64,000 nucleotides of DNA from Zoroaster sp. YZ-2022 (lineage: Eukaryota > Echinodermata > Asteroidea > Forcipulatida > Zoroasteridae), in the NCBI GenBank assembly GCA_029582265.1, contig CM055828.1, positions 31,803,263-31,867,262 of the forward strand. The letters are read 5' to 3'. Below the pieces are notes generated by a model. That model did not search any database, was not told the DNA's origin, and saw only the letters and a program-made list of their open reading frames with translations. This document shows positions 12,620-24,536 of this stretch, piece by piece. Position 1 is the first letter of the stretch. Each line of letters starts with the position of its first letter. The translations under genes were made by a program, and so were the position numbers.

Positions 12620-12984
12620 GGTGTCGTGGCCGAGCGGTCTAGCTTACCGGATTCAAGTTCTGGTGTTAGCAACAGAATGTGGGTTCGAATCACGGCCGTG
12701 ACACTTGTGTCCTTGAGCAAGACACTTAATCATAATTGCTTCTCTCCACCCAGGGGTTAAATGGGTACCTGTGAAGGCAGAGTTGGTTTGCTCTATATGC
12801 GCTAGAAATGGCAGCAATTGAGCTGTATACTCCCCAGGGAGCTGAGATGGTTTCAGGAATGATTTATGAGCCTTATGAGCCTTATGAGCAGGGATAATAA
12901 TATAATGCGCCTTGAGCACCACTTAGTTGGTGGATACGTGCGCTATATAAATCCACACATTATTATTATTATTATTATTATTAT
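12620..12984 (+). mobile_element. tRNA-Leu-type SINE with (ATT)n tail
   Basis: Head GTGTCGTGGCCGAGCGGTCT with A box TGGCCGAGCGG and B box GGTTCGAATCA (12682) resembles a class II (Leu-type) tRNA. The body contains GAGCTGTATACTCCCCAGGG, the 3' end GTGCGCTATATAAATCC and (ATT)n. A near-identical copy is at 60008-61311. Confidence 0.9.
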
Positions 12985-14428
12985 CAACACTACGTCACTG
13001 TACAATAAACTACCCTACAGCTGCCTTATGTATGCCCTGTGATATACTTATGATATGTATTGGTTTGTCGTATAGCCTTGGGTTAATTTTTAGATCCTAC
13101 CTGTCATGTAAACATATATAAATGCTCAAACATTTCTGGAATGGTAGCGTCGCGTTTCTCGCAGTTAAAAATATGCGCCATCACGTTCATACAATCGATC
13201 GTGTATTTGGTATAAATATGCTTAATTAATTGTCATTAATATTACTTTTCTTTCATTCTTTCGTAATGTTTTTCCTGTTGATCTTAAATGTCATTTTCTT
13301 TACTTGTGTAATCTTACAATAAAATGAAGAAATGCTACCATGGGAATGACGAAAGACAAACTTGCCCCCTGGCAACATCTACGACGATTTATTGTTTTGT
13401 TTTGTTTTTTGTTAAATCGTTTTTTTTGGTTAAATATAAATGTAAATTACGCCGTATACGAAGAATGCTATTTGAGCAATATTGCATCCTGAAAATTGTC
13501 TACAGGGCACGCAGACAACGAAGCAGACTTGTAGCCAACAACATATCAGATTTCATTAGGCCTATACCGAGGAGCAAAATAAAATAATTATAATAATTTA
13601 CTTTCATTATGATAATTAATAATCCCTATGAAAGAAGAAAGATGTAAATCCAAGCTAGACTCACAATTACAGTCAAGACGCAAGTATGACGTAAATTACC
13701 AAAGATTGTGCATCTTGGAATACATCCAAGTTATACTTGGGCCTAGCAGACTTATGCACTAAATACAAATTACAGATCGTCTATATGAAACTTAAATTGG
13801 AATTTTTGAGGAAACTTTGCTGGAAATTACAGTTGCAGTGTTTTGTTTTTCTTTCTCGGAACTAGAAAATCACACAGCCTTATTACAGAGGGCGAATTTG
13901 GCAACTGGCCCATCTTTCATCACTATAAGTAGTTGTATGGATTTATGAGTACTATGGCTACCGTCACTGATTGTCATTGGATAGTAGATGTTAAAATACA
14001 TGGGGATCCATGTGTTGATAGGTTAGACGAGTGCTGACCTATTTTAGTTGTAAATGTAAAAGGTGTGCTGGGAGCGCTTTCGGTTCGATCGAGCATCTTG
14101 AAATGTTTAAAGCTTCTACAACAGCCTATTGGTTATCTCGAAAACAAAAAACCAGAAATAAACACATGCAGGTTTACATAAAACTTCGGCACTTTTCGTT
14201 AAGTTAATGCTGATATCAAACATGTCTTCTCTCACAGATCGTTTAAGTGAAATTTGTGAAATAATTTACACAATTAATTTCTATAATCCGAAGACAAAAG
14301 TTCCACGTTGGAATGAATACGAACAATCTGAATACATTTTCACTATTTTCTCATGAACGACACAATGAAATAAGCTGAAAGTTTCACAGGTTGGTTTTTA
14401 TCTTGATTCTTGATAAACTATGGATGAT
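12985..14428. other. unassigned non-coding stretch
   Basis: No gene. Weak similarity to the dispersed AATGAGCTGAAA-type repeat near 14335-14395. Confidence 0.35.
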
Positions 14429-14505
14429 TAAGACTAATTGCGGTGACACCATGTGGAATTACTACTCAATTGAGATTCCACATGGTGTCACCGCAATTAG
14501 TCTTA
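14429..14505. repeat. 31-bp perfect foldback
   Basis: Arms 14429-14459 and 14475-14505 (starting TAAGACTAATTGCGGTGACA) are exact reverse complements with a 15-nt loop. The arm contains the dispersed word CACATGGTGTCACCGC also found at 36623. Confidence 0.92.
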
Positions 14506-14574
14506 CTTATCATCCTCACCATGCAAAGCTACAAGTTTTACCCATGGATGCATTTTACCAAATGTGTATACTGG

Positions 14575-14800
14575 ATTTAATAGTAACAGAATGTGGGTTC
14601 AAATCCCGGCCTAGCCGGTCGCGGCACTTGTGTCATTGAGCAAGACACATAATTGCTTCGTCCTTCAGATGGGACGTTAAACCGTACGTCCCGTGTACTA
14701 GGTTATTAAATTAATGGACGTAAAATAATCCAGAATACTTATCGTGGAAAAAAGGGGTTCACCCCAGTTTTTCATAGCAAGCACCGCTGTTTATATGTTT
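14575..14800 (+). mobile_element. SINE fragment, diverged
   Basis: AGAATGTGGGTTCAAATCCC, GAGCAAGACAC and ATGGGACGTTAAACCGTACG match the B-box and body region of tRNA-derived SINEs; the head is missing. Confidence 0.6.
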
Positions 14801-15672
14801 CCTCAGGCTTCTGAACTATAGTGCTGAATTGTGCTTTTGAGGGATCCTTGTTTTCATTACCAGAAATGTATAACAATAAAAAGTAGAATTACCGTATTAT
14901 TTCGTAATTTAATAAAGAATCATACTAATCCTTGTTCATGTCATAATGTGTAATCCTTATTCCTCTCACTTGGTCATATTACAGGTTTGGTTTTCGTTAG
15001 CTCAATGGGAGTCACTCGTCACTTTCTTAAGGTTCCAAAATATATCATATTTATTTTTAATACTGAAAAAGATATATGCTGTTTAATATCCATTTTGAAA
15101 TATTTTTTTCACCTGATTTTTCACAGGATGAAATTACATCTTATGGGCAAGTTAATTTTCTAATAGTATTTATTTTAAGAAGGTGACACCATAAGTAATT
15201 ACTCAGAAAGAAACTGAGCAAATTACTATTTTAAAGAGAAAAATCACTTTGATGTAGGATTCGAAACATGCTGTAAAGGTATTCATTTCGACACGTTGCA
15301 ATTTTTGGAAGAAAAACAAGCACAAACAAACAAACAAACCAATAAACATGTAAATGTAAAAACTGGAGCAAATAAAAAAAAACAGGGGGAAACAGAACAT
15401 GTCTCCTTATAAATGAAGCAAAAAAGGTCGTTGTATTAGAAATGTTTATTTCATTCTGTCTGGAATTAATTGCATTTAATTAAACAAACAAAGTTTTATT
15501 GTTGTAAATTGTTTACTGCACAAATGTCCTTGTCGAATAAATCGAAATTACTTACCTTATATAGGACAGCTAAAGCTCCAAAATTGCTGGAAACTGTGTT
15601 AAATCTTTATGATCGATGTAAGTCTCACTTAAGTTCTCAGCATTATAAAGATGTTCACTGCAAACCAAGTTG
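14801..15672. other. unassigned stretch
   Basis: No gene or element recognised. Includes GGTGACACCAT at 15182, a piece of the CATGGTGTCACC family. Confidence 0.35.
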
Positions 15673-15876
15673 TCACTCGAGATACAAAGAAACGAACTGC
15701 CTCATTCCATTGTCTGTTACGCGCACCACGTAGAAATAACCGTAAGGGTACCACGGGAGTACATGTACAGCGTTGATCATCCTATATAATAGTACCGTAT
15801 CTTCATCACGTGCATTTGCGGGCGCCAGTCTAACTTCCTCGCCTTTACTTTCAATCACCACTCGAAACTCCTTACG
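15673..15876 (-). pseudogene. coding-looking fragment, unknown family
   Basis: Minus-strand frame RKEFRVVIESKGEEVRLAPA, then DTVLLYRMINAVHVLPWYP and YFYVVRVTDN up to a TGA. Even composition and aromatic-rich strands look like real protein. Upstream on the same strand (to about 15990) another frame reads MLLEKLAAANGFTSVNLRHA before stops, so this may be a decayed gene with frameshifts. Family not recognised. Confidence 0.35.
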
Positions 15877-16249
15877 TTATACATCATCACGGGGATTCTG
15901 GAAATGAATGAAGTTTCCAGTTCAATAAAATGCCTGGCATACAATAGCATGTCGAAGATTGACGCTTGTGAATCCATTAGCGGCAGCCAGTTTCTCCAAA
16001 AGCATGTTGTTAGTGTGAACGTTTGGTGAGGCGTGAAATCTTCAAATGAATCCGTTTGGTAAACTGCTGAGCTCTTTCAGCTCTTGATCACGTTTCTTGT
16101 TGGAGTGCGTGGCTTACAAAGTAGACCAGAGCACAAGGCATCATTATTCTCTTTTAGACGACTGATATTCATCAAGGTTTGGAATCTTAATGTTGTTATC
16201 TTATCGCAACATTTCATATAACAATTGACATCAACACATTGAAATTATA

Positions 16250-16460
16250 TAGGTTGTTTGCATCTAACCGGGGCTTGATCCCTGGCTACTCGGCAGATAT
16301 GGTTTGGCCTCTGACCTGGCCCCATAGAGCAATAGATAATTGGCATAAGTGGACCGCCACCACCATAGGGGCTGGTTAGCTCAGTTGGTAGAGTGCTCGT
16401 ACGGTATTCGAGAGGTCGCGGGTTCGAGTCCGGCATCAGCCAATTTTTCTTTGCTCGCTT
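16250..16460 (+). repeat. single diverged copy of the 322-bp unit, with tRNA-like core
   Basis: Begins inside the unit (GGTTGTTTGCATCT). The tRNA-like part, 16370-16441, is 72 nt with a normal 5+7+5 anticodon arm (loop ACGGTAT, nominal anticodon GGT), a D-stem G-T and the same T-stem mismatch. Position 33 is C, not T, so a functional tRNA is doubtful. Confidence 0.8.
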
Positions 16461-17092
16461 CCCTTACTAGCATCACGATGCAGTTTGATGCTAGTATTAG
16501 GCATACAAAAAGGCAATGTGACGATGAGGACATTATTTACCGAAGCATTTTTCTCAAGATTACTTTGAGAAAAAAAGGTATTTATTTTCCATCTGTCACG
16601 AAAACATAGTAATATTCAGGTTATTTACCGGTTAACTGCCAAAGTTGTTTTTGTAAACTAAAACGCGAATGAAACATCTTTTTGTTGTCATATAACTTTG
16701 TGAAATTAGATTCATCATTCAGTTTAATATTAATGCTATTTTGCATTCATGTTGTAATGTCAAGATAGCCATTTAGATATTTAAAAAGTTCATAATGGTT
16801 TGAATTGATGACAACTTCCCATTCCTGAAGGGAATTCTATATCTCCAAAATACATTACATATGTCACAGATAGGCTTCTTTCAATAGACATCAGACAACC
16901 TAGAATCTATACACAAATCCTTGGCTGACCCACGCATGACCAGTTCATGACATGATTCCCTGGGAAATAATCAAAAATAAGAACATAGAGCAATCTCTTG
17001 AGTAGTATAGAGATCAAAATGGACATCGATATCTCAGGTAATTGAAAAGTCATGGACGAGTCGACTACCTGGGGGAAATGAGACAAATTTAT
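16461..17092. other. unassigned stretch
   Basis: Nothing recognised. Confidence 0.35.
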
Positions 17093-17190
17093 TTTGTTGT
17101 TGTTGTTATTGGTTTGGTTGTTGTTGTTGTTGGTGTTGTTGTTGTTGTTGTTGTTGTGGTTGTTGTGGTTGTTGTGGTTGTTGTTGTTTA
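17093..17190. repeat. (GTT)n-rich microsatellite
   Basis: Imperfect GTT/GGT repeats; the Asn-rich antisense frame is an artefact. Confidence 0.95.
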
Positions 17191-18124
17191 CACTGCAGTC
17201 ACTTGATATCATAGAGAAACTTGATACCATGTTGCCACTCTCATAAACCACTCATTGCAATGCTAACAGGGAGCATGGACAGCACCATGAGCATTTCTGA
17301 GGTGGCTTCCGTGTACATGGGTGGATTCCTTTTGTGCTCCTAATATTATGCAAATGTAAACAAAATATGCATCCATACGCAACTGGCCAACATACAGTCG
17401 CTGCCCTAAGGTATTACGCACGAATGGGCCAACCCTCTCTATCCAGTCGGTTTAATAGAGATCAGTGTTTTGTGCCCATGTGAATGGGTACCATATTTCT
17501 CTTCGGTTAGCGATGAGCAACTGTGAAAGTACCTGTGTACTCCTCGAGACAATTTTGGCTGAAAACAGGACGATAAATGGCGTTAATGATGACGAAGTTC
17601 TGTTCCGCAAGCAGGACGATGGATCAAACTGACTAGGAATACCGAACACCCAAGTTTGGGAATTCCCTGTCCCTCGAATGTAATTCATCCAGGCAGCTGA
17701 TTTTTTAGGTGTTCAGTATTAACCCGAGCATATCTTTGAAATTGTTCGATTTGTATTCAAAAAATATAATAATAATTATATGAATATGAGCAAGATCCAA
17801 AGAAAATCCAAGCCTTAAATCGGATTTTTTTTTTTGTATTAAGCAAATGTATAAATGCACTATATATATACTCTTACGAGAGGTCGCTCATTGGCATGCG
17901 AACAGTAAATTTGACTTCCCTCAATGCCCGTTCTGATAGCTGAAGGGCCTCTTTAGAAGATTTCCGTAGGGTGTTGAAAAAGCCAGTCGGCTTCTCATAA
18001 GTAAATTGGTACCATCCATCTCTGTATTGTGCTCAATTTAAATCTAAAATCAGTATCTGTAAGCTGAGTGATGCATGGTTGTGTTCATTGATTGAATTCA
18101 AATTCACCTTGAATTCCTCACTCT
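17191..18124. other. unassigned stretch
   Basis: A 78-residue minus frame at 17452-17688 has no recognised domain. No splice context chosen. Confidence 0.35.
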
Positions 18125-18127
18125 TAA

Positions 18128-18836
18128 TGGCCCTGTCACACTGTTGCGTATGAGAGAAACGTAAGAGTTGCGTATGAAAATTCATAATATAATTTTCATA
18201 CGCACAAAAAGCCCTTGAAAATACAGAATTGTGCGTATACTTACCGTATTGAACCTATGAATAGCGTATGAGTAGCGTATGGCAAGCGTATTGACAGCGT
18301 ATGGACAGCGAATGTCAGCAAATGTCAGCGTACGACCAGCGTATGTCAGCGTATGAACAGCGTATGACCAGCGTATGGACAGCGTACTCTGCGTATGGCT
18401 AGCGTCTGAGTAGCGTATGAACTGCGCATGCCCAGCGTACCGCCTATCCGCCTATCACGTGACAAAGTGCCTATATAATCGGCGGCCTTTCAATGCGATA
18501 TCAATACGCTAGCTGTACGGTACACCTTCATGCCAACGTATGGTAAATTATGTCCAGCGTACTCGACCTATGAGTAACGTACCTATATCGTACCTCTAGC
18601 GTATTCAGCGTATGTCTAGCGTATGCTTAGCGTATTAACCATACGTCCGCATACGCACAAAATTTTTAAGCATGCTTACAAATTTATTTCTGCCTCAGCG
18701 TATGCCACCGTGCTTGAAACGTATACAACCTATGCCTAACGTACCCCTAGCGTATGTCACCGTATACCAGCGTATGAGTGATAATTTTCATACGCTGGCA
18801 TACGCTAGTACGATACGCAACAGTGTGACAGGGCCA
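18128..18836. mobile_element. 709-bp TIR element packed with GCGTATG repeats
   Basis: Ends TGGCCCTGTCACACTGTTGC and its exact inverse (GCAACAGTGTGACAGGGCCA) form inverted repeats of about 23 bp, flanked by TAA on both sides (18125-18127, 18837-18839), as for PIF/Harbinger-type insertion. The interior holds about twenty copies of GCGTATG or its complement in irregular 10-15-bp spacing. No open frame. Confidence 0.85.
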
Positions 18837-18839
18837 TAA

Positions 18840-19408
18840 GATGCAGTGTTCTGGCTGATGGTACTTTGTTTGTTATTTCGCTAGAATAAGTTTGTTATTT
18901 TAATGATTGGCCTATCTGATGTGTGGACAGAAATGTTATCCATGAGTTAGCCATCTTTTGTCTTATTCCCGGAATACAACAGGTTGTGTACCTGTACATG
19001 CTCATTATAGGAACCTGCCTAATGTTGTTTATTTGCAGGGGCAACATCGCTTTCAAATTTTAAGTAAATTAATTGAAATAGGCCTAGCTACATCCATTTA
19101 TTTATTCCTTATGCCAGGAATGAATGTTTCGTTGGAACTATCAGATTATTAGGCCTTCTCGCTGGTGCATGCAGCATGAGTGTGGTTGTGAGAATTACAG
19201 CCTCACTTTCGTATTTAGGATACATTTCATTTTAATACATTTGCCTAAAATTATCGGCCCCTGCTTAAAAATAATTATTCTTAGAACTGATAATAAAATC
19301 CATAACAAACCCACAAATAATCATCCATATTGAATAAAGTGTTGTTCCTATTTTTCCTTTTTTATTAATTCATTAATTTATTAATTATTTATTTATTTTG
19401 GGGGGAGG
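18840..19408. other. unassigned stretch
   Basis: No gene. Overlapping short frames only. Confidence 0.35.
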
Positions 19409-19485
19409 AGCTGAAGCGGAGGATTTTTCAAACACAATATCAACCTCTATAGATGTCGATTATATTGTTTGAAAAATCTTCCGAA
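19409..19485. repeat. foldback hairpin
   Basis: GGATTTTTCAAACACAATAT and its inverse ATATTGTTTGAAAAATCTTC pair around a ~27-nt loop with few mismatches. Confidence 0.75.
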
Positions 19486-19496
19486 GCTCTACAGTG

Positions 19497-19640
19497 ACTC
19501 GGGCTGTATACTCCCTATAGGGAGCTGAGAAAGATTACATGAATGATGTTGGTCCAATGTCCAGGAATGTAAAGCCCATTGGGTCATTATGTGAAATGTA
19601 CTATATAAAAATGTAATATTATTAACATTATCTACTCGCT
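19497..19640 (+). mobile_element. SINE 3' fragment, diverged
   Basis: GGGCTGTATACTCC, GGGAGCTGAGA and GTACTATATAAAAATGTAA match the 3' half of the SINE at 12620. Confidence 0.6.
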
Positions 19641-20115
19641 GAAATAAAGAAACATCATTTGTAAAAGAGAAACAAAAAGAGGTATTTTACAAACAAAAAG
19701 CCATTCTCAAAGGCATATATAAAAATGTAACAAACAATATTGTATAAAATTGACAACTTCTTGAAAGGAAAACGACCTTTTTATTTACACCCGGGGCTTC
19801 ATTTGGCCGGTATTTGAATACAACACAGATCTACAAGAGAGACACGATGTGCATAATGAGATAATTGCAATGATGGTTCAGTCAAGCTTTCATAATTCGT
19901 CTTGACTTGGAAGATGGACAGCCTTTAAAGCAAGAATAGGGGCTGCAAATTAGGGAAATAAAAGACTTAAGAAGTCATGTAGCGCTGAAACCTGGTTTCT
20001 TGTAAATATTTGTGCATATCGGCCACTAAATACATACAAATCTACACTACTTGAACACTGTCAAAAGAGAAACTTAAGTCTACACATAGCATTATGAAAT
20101 ATGATTTTGCATGAG

Positions 20116-20117
<2 letters not shown>
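19641..20117. other. unassigned stretch
   Basis: Nothing recognised. Confidence 0.35.
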
Positions 20118-20205
<88 letters not shown>

Positions 20206-20212
20206 TATATAT
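20118..20212. repeat. (TA)n microsatellite
   Basis: Near-perfect TA repeat. Confidence 0.98.
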
Positions 20213-20275
20213 ACCCCGACGTTATTAATGTAGAATATTTCTAGAAGGAAACTATTCTTTGATTTCTATTTTATA

Positions 20276-20647
20276 TTACGAAAAGCTGGAGAAAACAGCC
20301 ACCCGTGGTGAATTCGTTCGACAACAGACCACAGCCCGTATAGTGTTTCCGCAAAATATTAATTCGAAACACAAAACCCGGTGTGGAGAATAAGCCAACA
20401 ATTCAGCGAGTTTCCTGGATAATTGTGCTTCTTTCTTGCATCTTGGCGCCCCAGATCTCATTGTAATCCCCTTCCCCTTCTCCATTCTACCTAGATTAAC
20501 CTCGAGCCATTCTATTGTACCTGCCACCCCACGTGGTATTTTTCTTATCTGTTCATTTAATCGTTTTAAACGTGGTGTGTATCTTGTTTCTGAGATAGAG
20601 GTTGAAGACTGGCTATTAGTATGTCCCGGGGTTGAGCTTAAAAGCAC
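20276..20647 (-). other. 123-residue open frame of unknown nature
   Basis: A minus-strand frame rich in Arg/Lys (RLKRLNEQIRKIPRGVAG) with no domain I know. It overlaps an open plus-strand frame and abuts a SINE. It may be chance or a degraded transposon ORF. Confidence 0.15.
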
Positions 20648-20654
20648 AGAGGTT

Positions 20655-21038
20655 ATAACAATAATAATAAATAATAAAAATGTGGACTTACCGGTATATA
20701 GCGCACGTATCCACCAAACTGGTGCTCAGGGCGCATTATATCATTACCCCTGCTCATTAGGCGCATAAATCATTCCTGAAAACCATTTCAGCTCCCTGGG
20801 GGAGTATCAGCTCAATTGCTGCCATTTCGGCGTATATAGGGCTAATCAAACACAACAACCAACTCACAGGTACCCATTTACCCCTGGGTGGAGAGAAGCA
20901 ATTATGGTAAAGTGTCTTGCATGCTCAATTAAAGGACACGAGCAACATGGTCGTGGTTGGGATTCGAACCCACATTCTGACGACTCAGCCATCAGAACAC
21001 AAATCCGATGCACTAAACCGCTCGACCATGGCACTCCA
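20655..21038 (-). mobile_element. tRNA-Leu-type SINE, minus strand
   Basis: Reading inverse: head ATGGAGTGCCATGGTCGAGC, B box GGTTCGAATCC, body, then GGTGGATACGTGCGCTATAT and (ATT)n tail at the left end. Slightly diverged from the 12620 copy. Confidence 0.85.
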
Positions 21039-21581
21039 TAATAGCTAATTGCTAGGGATATTATTGTTTTACAAAACGCTATTGTTTGTTTTGTTTTTAA
21101 GTTCATGCACAATTTTTTAAATGAATAATCAGTTCAATGTACACGACCAATACAAACAATGGAAGTTATGTTCGACCCTAGCACAGTCTTTCTCAAATGC
21201 GTTTTAGAAATCACCGATAAAGGGTCGAAACGTGACGCCAATAACAACCATTTTTGAAAGTATACCGTACTTCATTGGCACTTTTGGTAAGAAAGTTGCT
21301 TTCAACAGCTATTTCTTTATTTTAAAACTATAAATAGGCTTACTTCAGTGTTTCCTTTTTTCAAAAGCATTTAGTTTTCATCTATCTATAAGATAGATAC
21401 TTATCTATCTATAGCTATTTTTAAAAACTCAAAAGGGATTTAAAAGTAAACGATATCTAATCGCTGACCTCGTCTGCAGTTCTTTTTGGTGCATCACTGT
21501 TTTCCTTGTACAAATATGTTCAAGTGATTTCAAAAACGATACTTAAAAGATAGGTGCATGATCGGCACTGTTAACCTCTAA
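21039..21581. other. unassigned stretch
   Basis: Nothing recognised. Confidence 0.35.
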
Positions 21582-22530
21582 GACCGCGTTCACACTTGAT
21601 CCGGCAAGGGCGATCAAAGGAGGATCAGATCCTGCAAGGGCGATCAAAGGGCGATCAACAGCTAGTGTGAACGCAAGAGCGATCAGGATCTGATCCTCCT
21701 TTTTGATCCCCCTTTATTGCGGGATCAAAGGAGGATCTGATCCTGCAAGGTGGATCAAAAACGTAGTGTGAACGCAACGCAGGATCAGACCCCGCAATTT
21801 GACCCACCGACTTCCGGTCTAATCAAACAGACTGGAGCGCGAGTTGAAAAAAATAAACCGCGAAAGCTTGTAAACAACCAGTGTTGGTTATGCAATGAGA
21901 GCGTCCCCTTATTACACTGGTTCCAACACGTAACACAGCATTTCTGTGCACAAAAGAACATTACACGATTTGAATGGTACTTGGCATTTGCATCCCTGTT
22001 CTGCATGCAACAACCGTGCGTGACGAACCACATGCTTCGACCATTTCTACCTCTATGCATCGACCAGTTTCCTTCTCATCAGGCTTTCGTGTTTTTTTAT
22101 CATAATACCACGGTTTTCATTAGTATTTGAAAATCATTTTGTATATCCATATTTTGTATTTTCTTGTCGCAGTATTATAGTACACTTAAGGTTTAGTGTT
22201 GTTGGTGGTTGTTTACGTTATTTCTTGTACGACATGGCCGAAGCTGCTGCTGTTGTACGGGGTCGAATGTGGTCGGAGGGGGAGCTGGCATGTTTTTTGG
22301 ACATGCATCACCCGGGCAACGCGTGTGCCTGCGTGTGCGCACAATCAATGACCTTGCTCAGTTGACCTGTCACACGAGCAGTGTGGAACTTCCGTTGAAC
22401 CGACGGTCGGGCTAGGGGGATCAATGCACGATCAGACTCAAGTGTGAACGCGTCCGCGATCAGTTTGATCGCCCTTGCAGGATCTGATCCTCCGTTGATC
22501 GCCCTTGCCGGATCTAGTGTAAACAGTGAT
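21582..22530. mobile_element. Harbinger-like non-autonomous element
   Basis: Left end TTCACACTTGATCCGGCAAG and right end inverse TTTACACTAGATCCGGCAAG begin long inverted repeats that share GGCGATCAA, GGAGGATCAGATCCTG and more GATC-rich words (about 60 bp). Myb-like relic at 22234. No transposase. The exact target duplication is unclear. Confidence 0.7.
22234..22370 (+). pseudogene. Myb/SANT-like relic inside Harbinger-like element
   Basis: Reads MAEAAAVVRGRMWSEGELAC then FLDMHHPG before decaying to a stop. It resembles the start of the Myb/SANT-like DNA-binding protein carried by PIF/Harbinger transposons (Trp and acidic ExE spacing). It lies between the inverted ends at 21582 and 22530, which fits. 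Short and degenerate. Confidence 0.35.
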
Positions 22531-24210
22531 ATATTATCACAAAAGAACTTATCAAACTGCGTCATCAGTTATTTTGTTCATTAAATCTTCTTCTTGACTG
22601 CCAGACCGTTCAAGCTAAACAATTACATACAAAGCCAAGAAAACAGTATTATTTCCAAATTAATTCAGGCTTTTTGGCCCTCAAGAAACATCCATTGGAT
22701 TGTTTTTTGAAACAATGCCAGTGAACTCTTTTCTGAACAAATAAACAATCTGTTGTGCAGCTAGTGATAACAAATTCAACACCGTATCAATGTAACGCTG
22801 ATTGTCATGATGCAAAATTTTCGGGACAGACAAATGTTGATGTGAATTTACGTACGTGAATTTACGTTTCAAACTGAAAGCATACGTTTACGAATCGATC
22901 TTTGCTCGTTTCTAGGAGGCTTATTTCGGTGGTTGTATCAGGTCTTGATATGGTTCGACGTCTTCATTCAAAAATTGAAGTAATGCAGAATGTAACGTTT
23001 GGATAGGAATGGCTACGCGTAATACGCTTATTGGTCTCACGGAAATGAATAGGATTTGATATCTTGCAAATAATAGGGGCTTATTCTCTGGTAATGGAAT
23101 TGGCTATTCCACCGAAGAAATAAGACTGTGTAAATACATTTACAAATGAAACTCTAATCCCAGTGACCGTTACATGCCGCGGTAGGCCTGGTACCTTGAC
23201 CCAAATCTTGTAAGAATTTCAACAAAATTGATGATATTACGGGTAGTTATCTGTGCCAGGTGGCATTCGTTGGCTAAATGCACCCATCTTTGATTTTCAT
23301 GTTCAACTTATTTGTATTATAGATGTAACAGCTACATATAATGATGTCCATCCATCAGACCAACGCCAAATCAATAACAAACTTACAGTCAATGAGAATC
23401 GTAACAGGGTAGGCCCTAAACAGAAATAGGATGAGATTTGTGTATAAAGACATACAAACGTTGATTTTGGTTGTGTATGTGTGTATTTTTGTGTGCACAT
23501 TAGGAATGATAGAAAATTCCCTGCGGTGCCTATCATGAGAAATACTGAAAATAAAAATGCCACATAGCTCTGTAATATTGAATTGGGTTCTGATGCCATT
23601 TTGCTTACTACAGTGTCCCAGGAACCGACGCATCCTTTGCTATATAATCCATATATGCCTAACTAAAGTGTGTATTAAAAGAAAACACGAGCGTGGTTCC
23701 AATTTCAAAGCGTTTGTTATCGGTGAGTGTATTCTTGTGGGATTCTGAGCATAAAAGCATGGGAAATGTGGCCTAAAACGGTGGGAATAGGCTAGTTGAC
23801 AATAAGCATTACAAATGCATAGAGCATTCAACCTATTGCATTGGACATGGTAAACTAACGATAGCGTAATGTGTCACTTGTCCCATCACGAAGTATCTTC
23901 TTTTGCTAACCAGTGAAATACGTGAAACATGTATACGCGGTTATTGAAACCAAAATACACATAGGCCTACACAAAGTATGGTGGCTAAGAGAGGCCTCAC
24001 AAATCGGTCAAGCGTTCATACCCCTATGTGAAAAAGTCGTTTAAAACACAACACGGCAGAATTTCAACAATTTTGGCTGCAATAAGCCTTTTGCGTGTTG
24101 ATTAACATATCGGCTCGGAACCCTGTAACACTGATACCGCAGATCAGTTTATAGTGCGCCCGCACCAGACTATTCGTGACCGGATGTCAGCAGCCGAGTC
24201 TCTGTTGCCA
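22531..24210. other. unassigned stretch
   Basis: No convincing exon on either strand. Confidence 0.35.
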
Positions 24211-24536
24211 GTCACGTGATTCGGGGCAAGCTTTTTCCGCTTTTTCTTAGAAACCAACAATACTGCATACCTGCAACATATAACTCAATGATCAACGCAT
24301 TAATAACGTTTAACTTCCTTAGAACTAAAGTTAATGCAGCTGTTTTGACGTATTTGATTGTCCACTATACGTTAGAAAAAACACGGAAATACATGTATTC
24401 GTCTTTTGTTGCAAAGAAACTCCTGCAAAATCATGTCACCGAAACTCTTTAGAAACTACATAAAGGCCTATTCAAACACGCATGGTTGCATCGTTTACGT
24501 CCGGCGCGGCCGTAAAGCTTGCCCCGAATCACGTGG
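24211..24536. repeat. inverted repeat pair, ~22 bp arms
   Basis: CACGTGATTCGGGGCAAGCT near 24213 and its exact inverse AGCTTGCCCCGAATCACGTG near 24515 are about 300 bp apart. They may be subterminal arms of a small transposon. Confidence 0.7.

Noticed and set aside
17452..17688. Possible gene containing LLIANRREI (biotin carboxylase-like word)
   Set aside because: Only that short word matches; the rest of the frame and the context do not.
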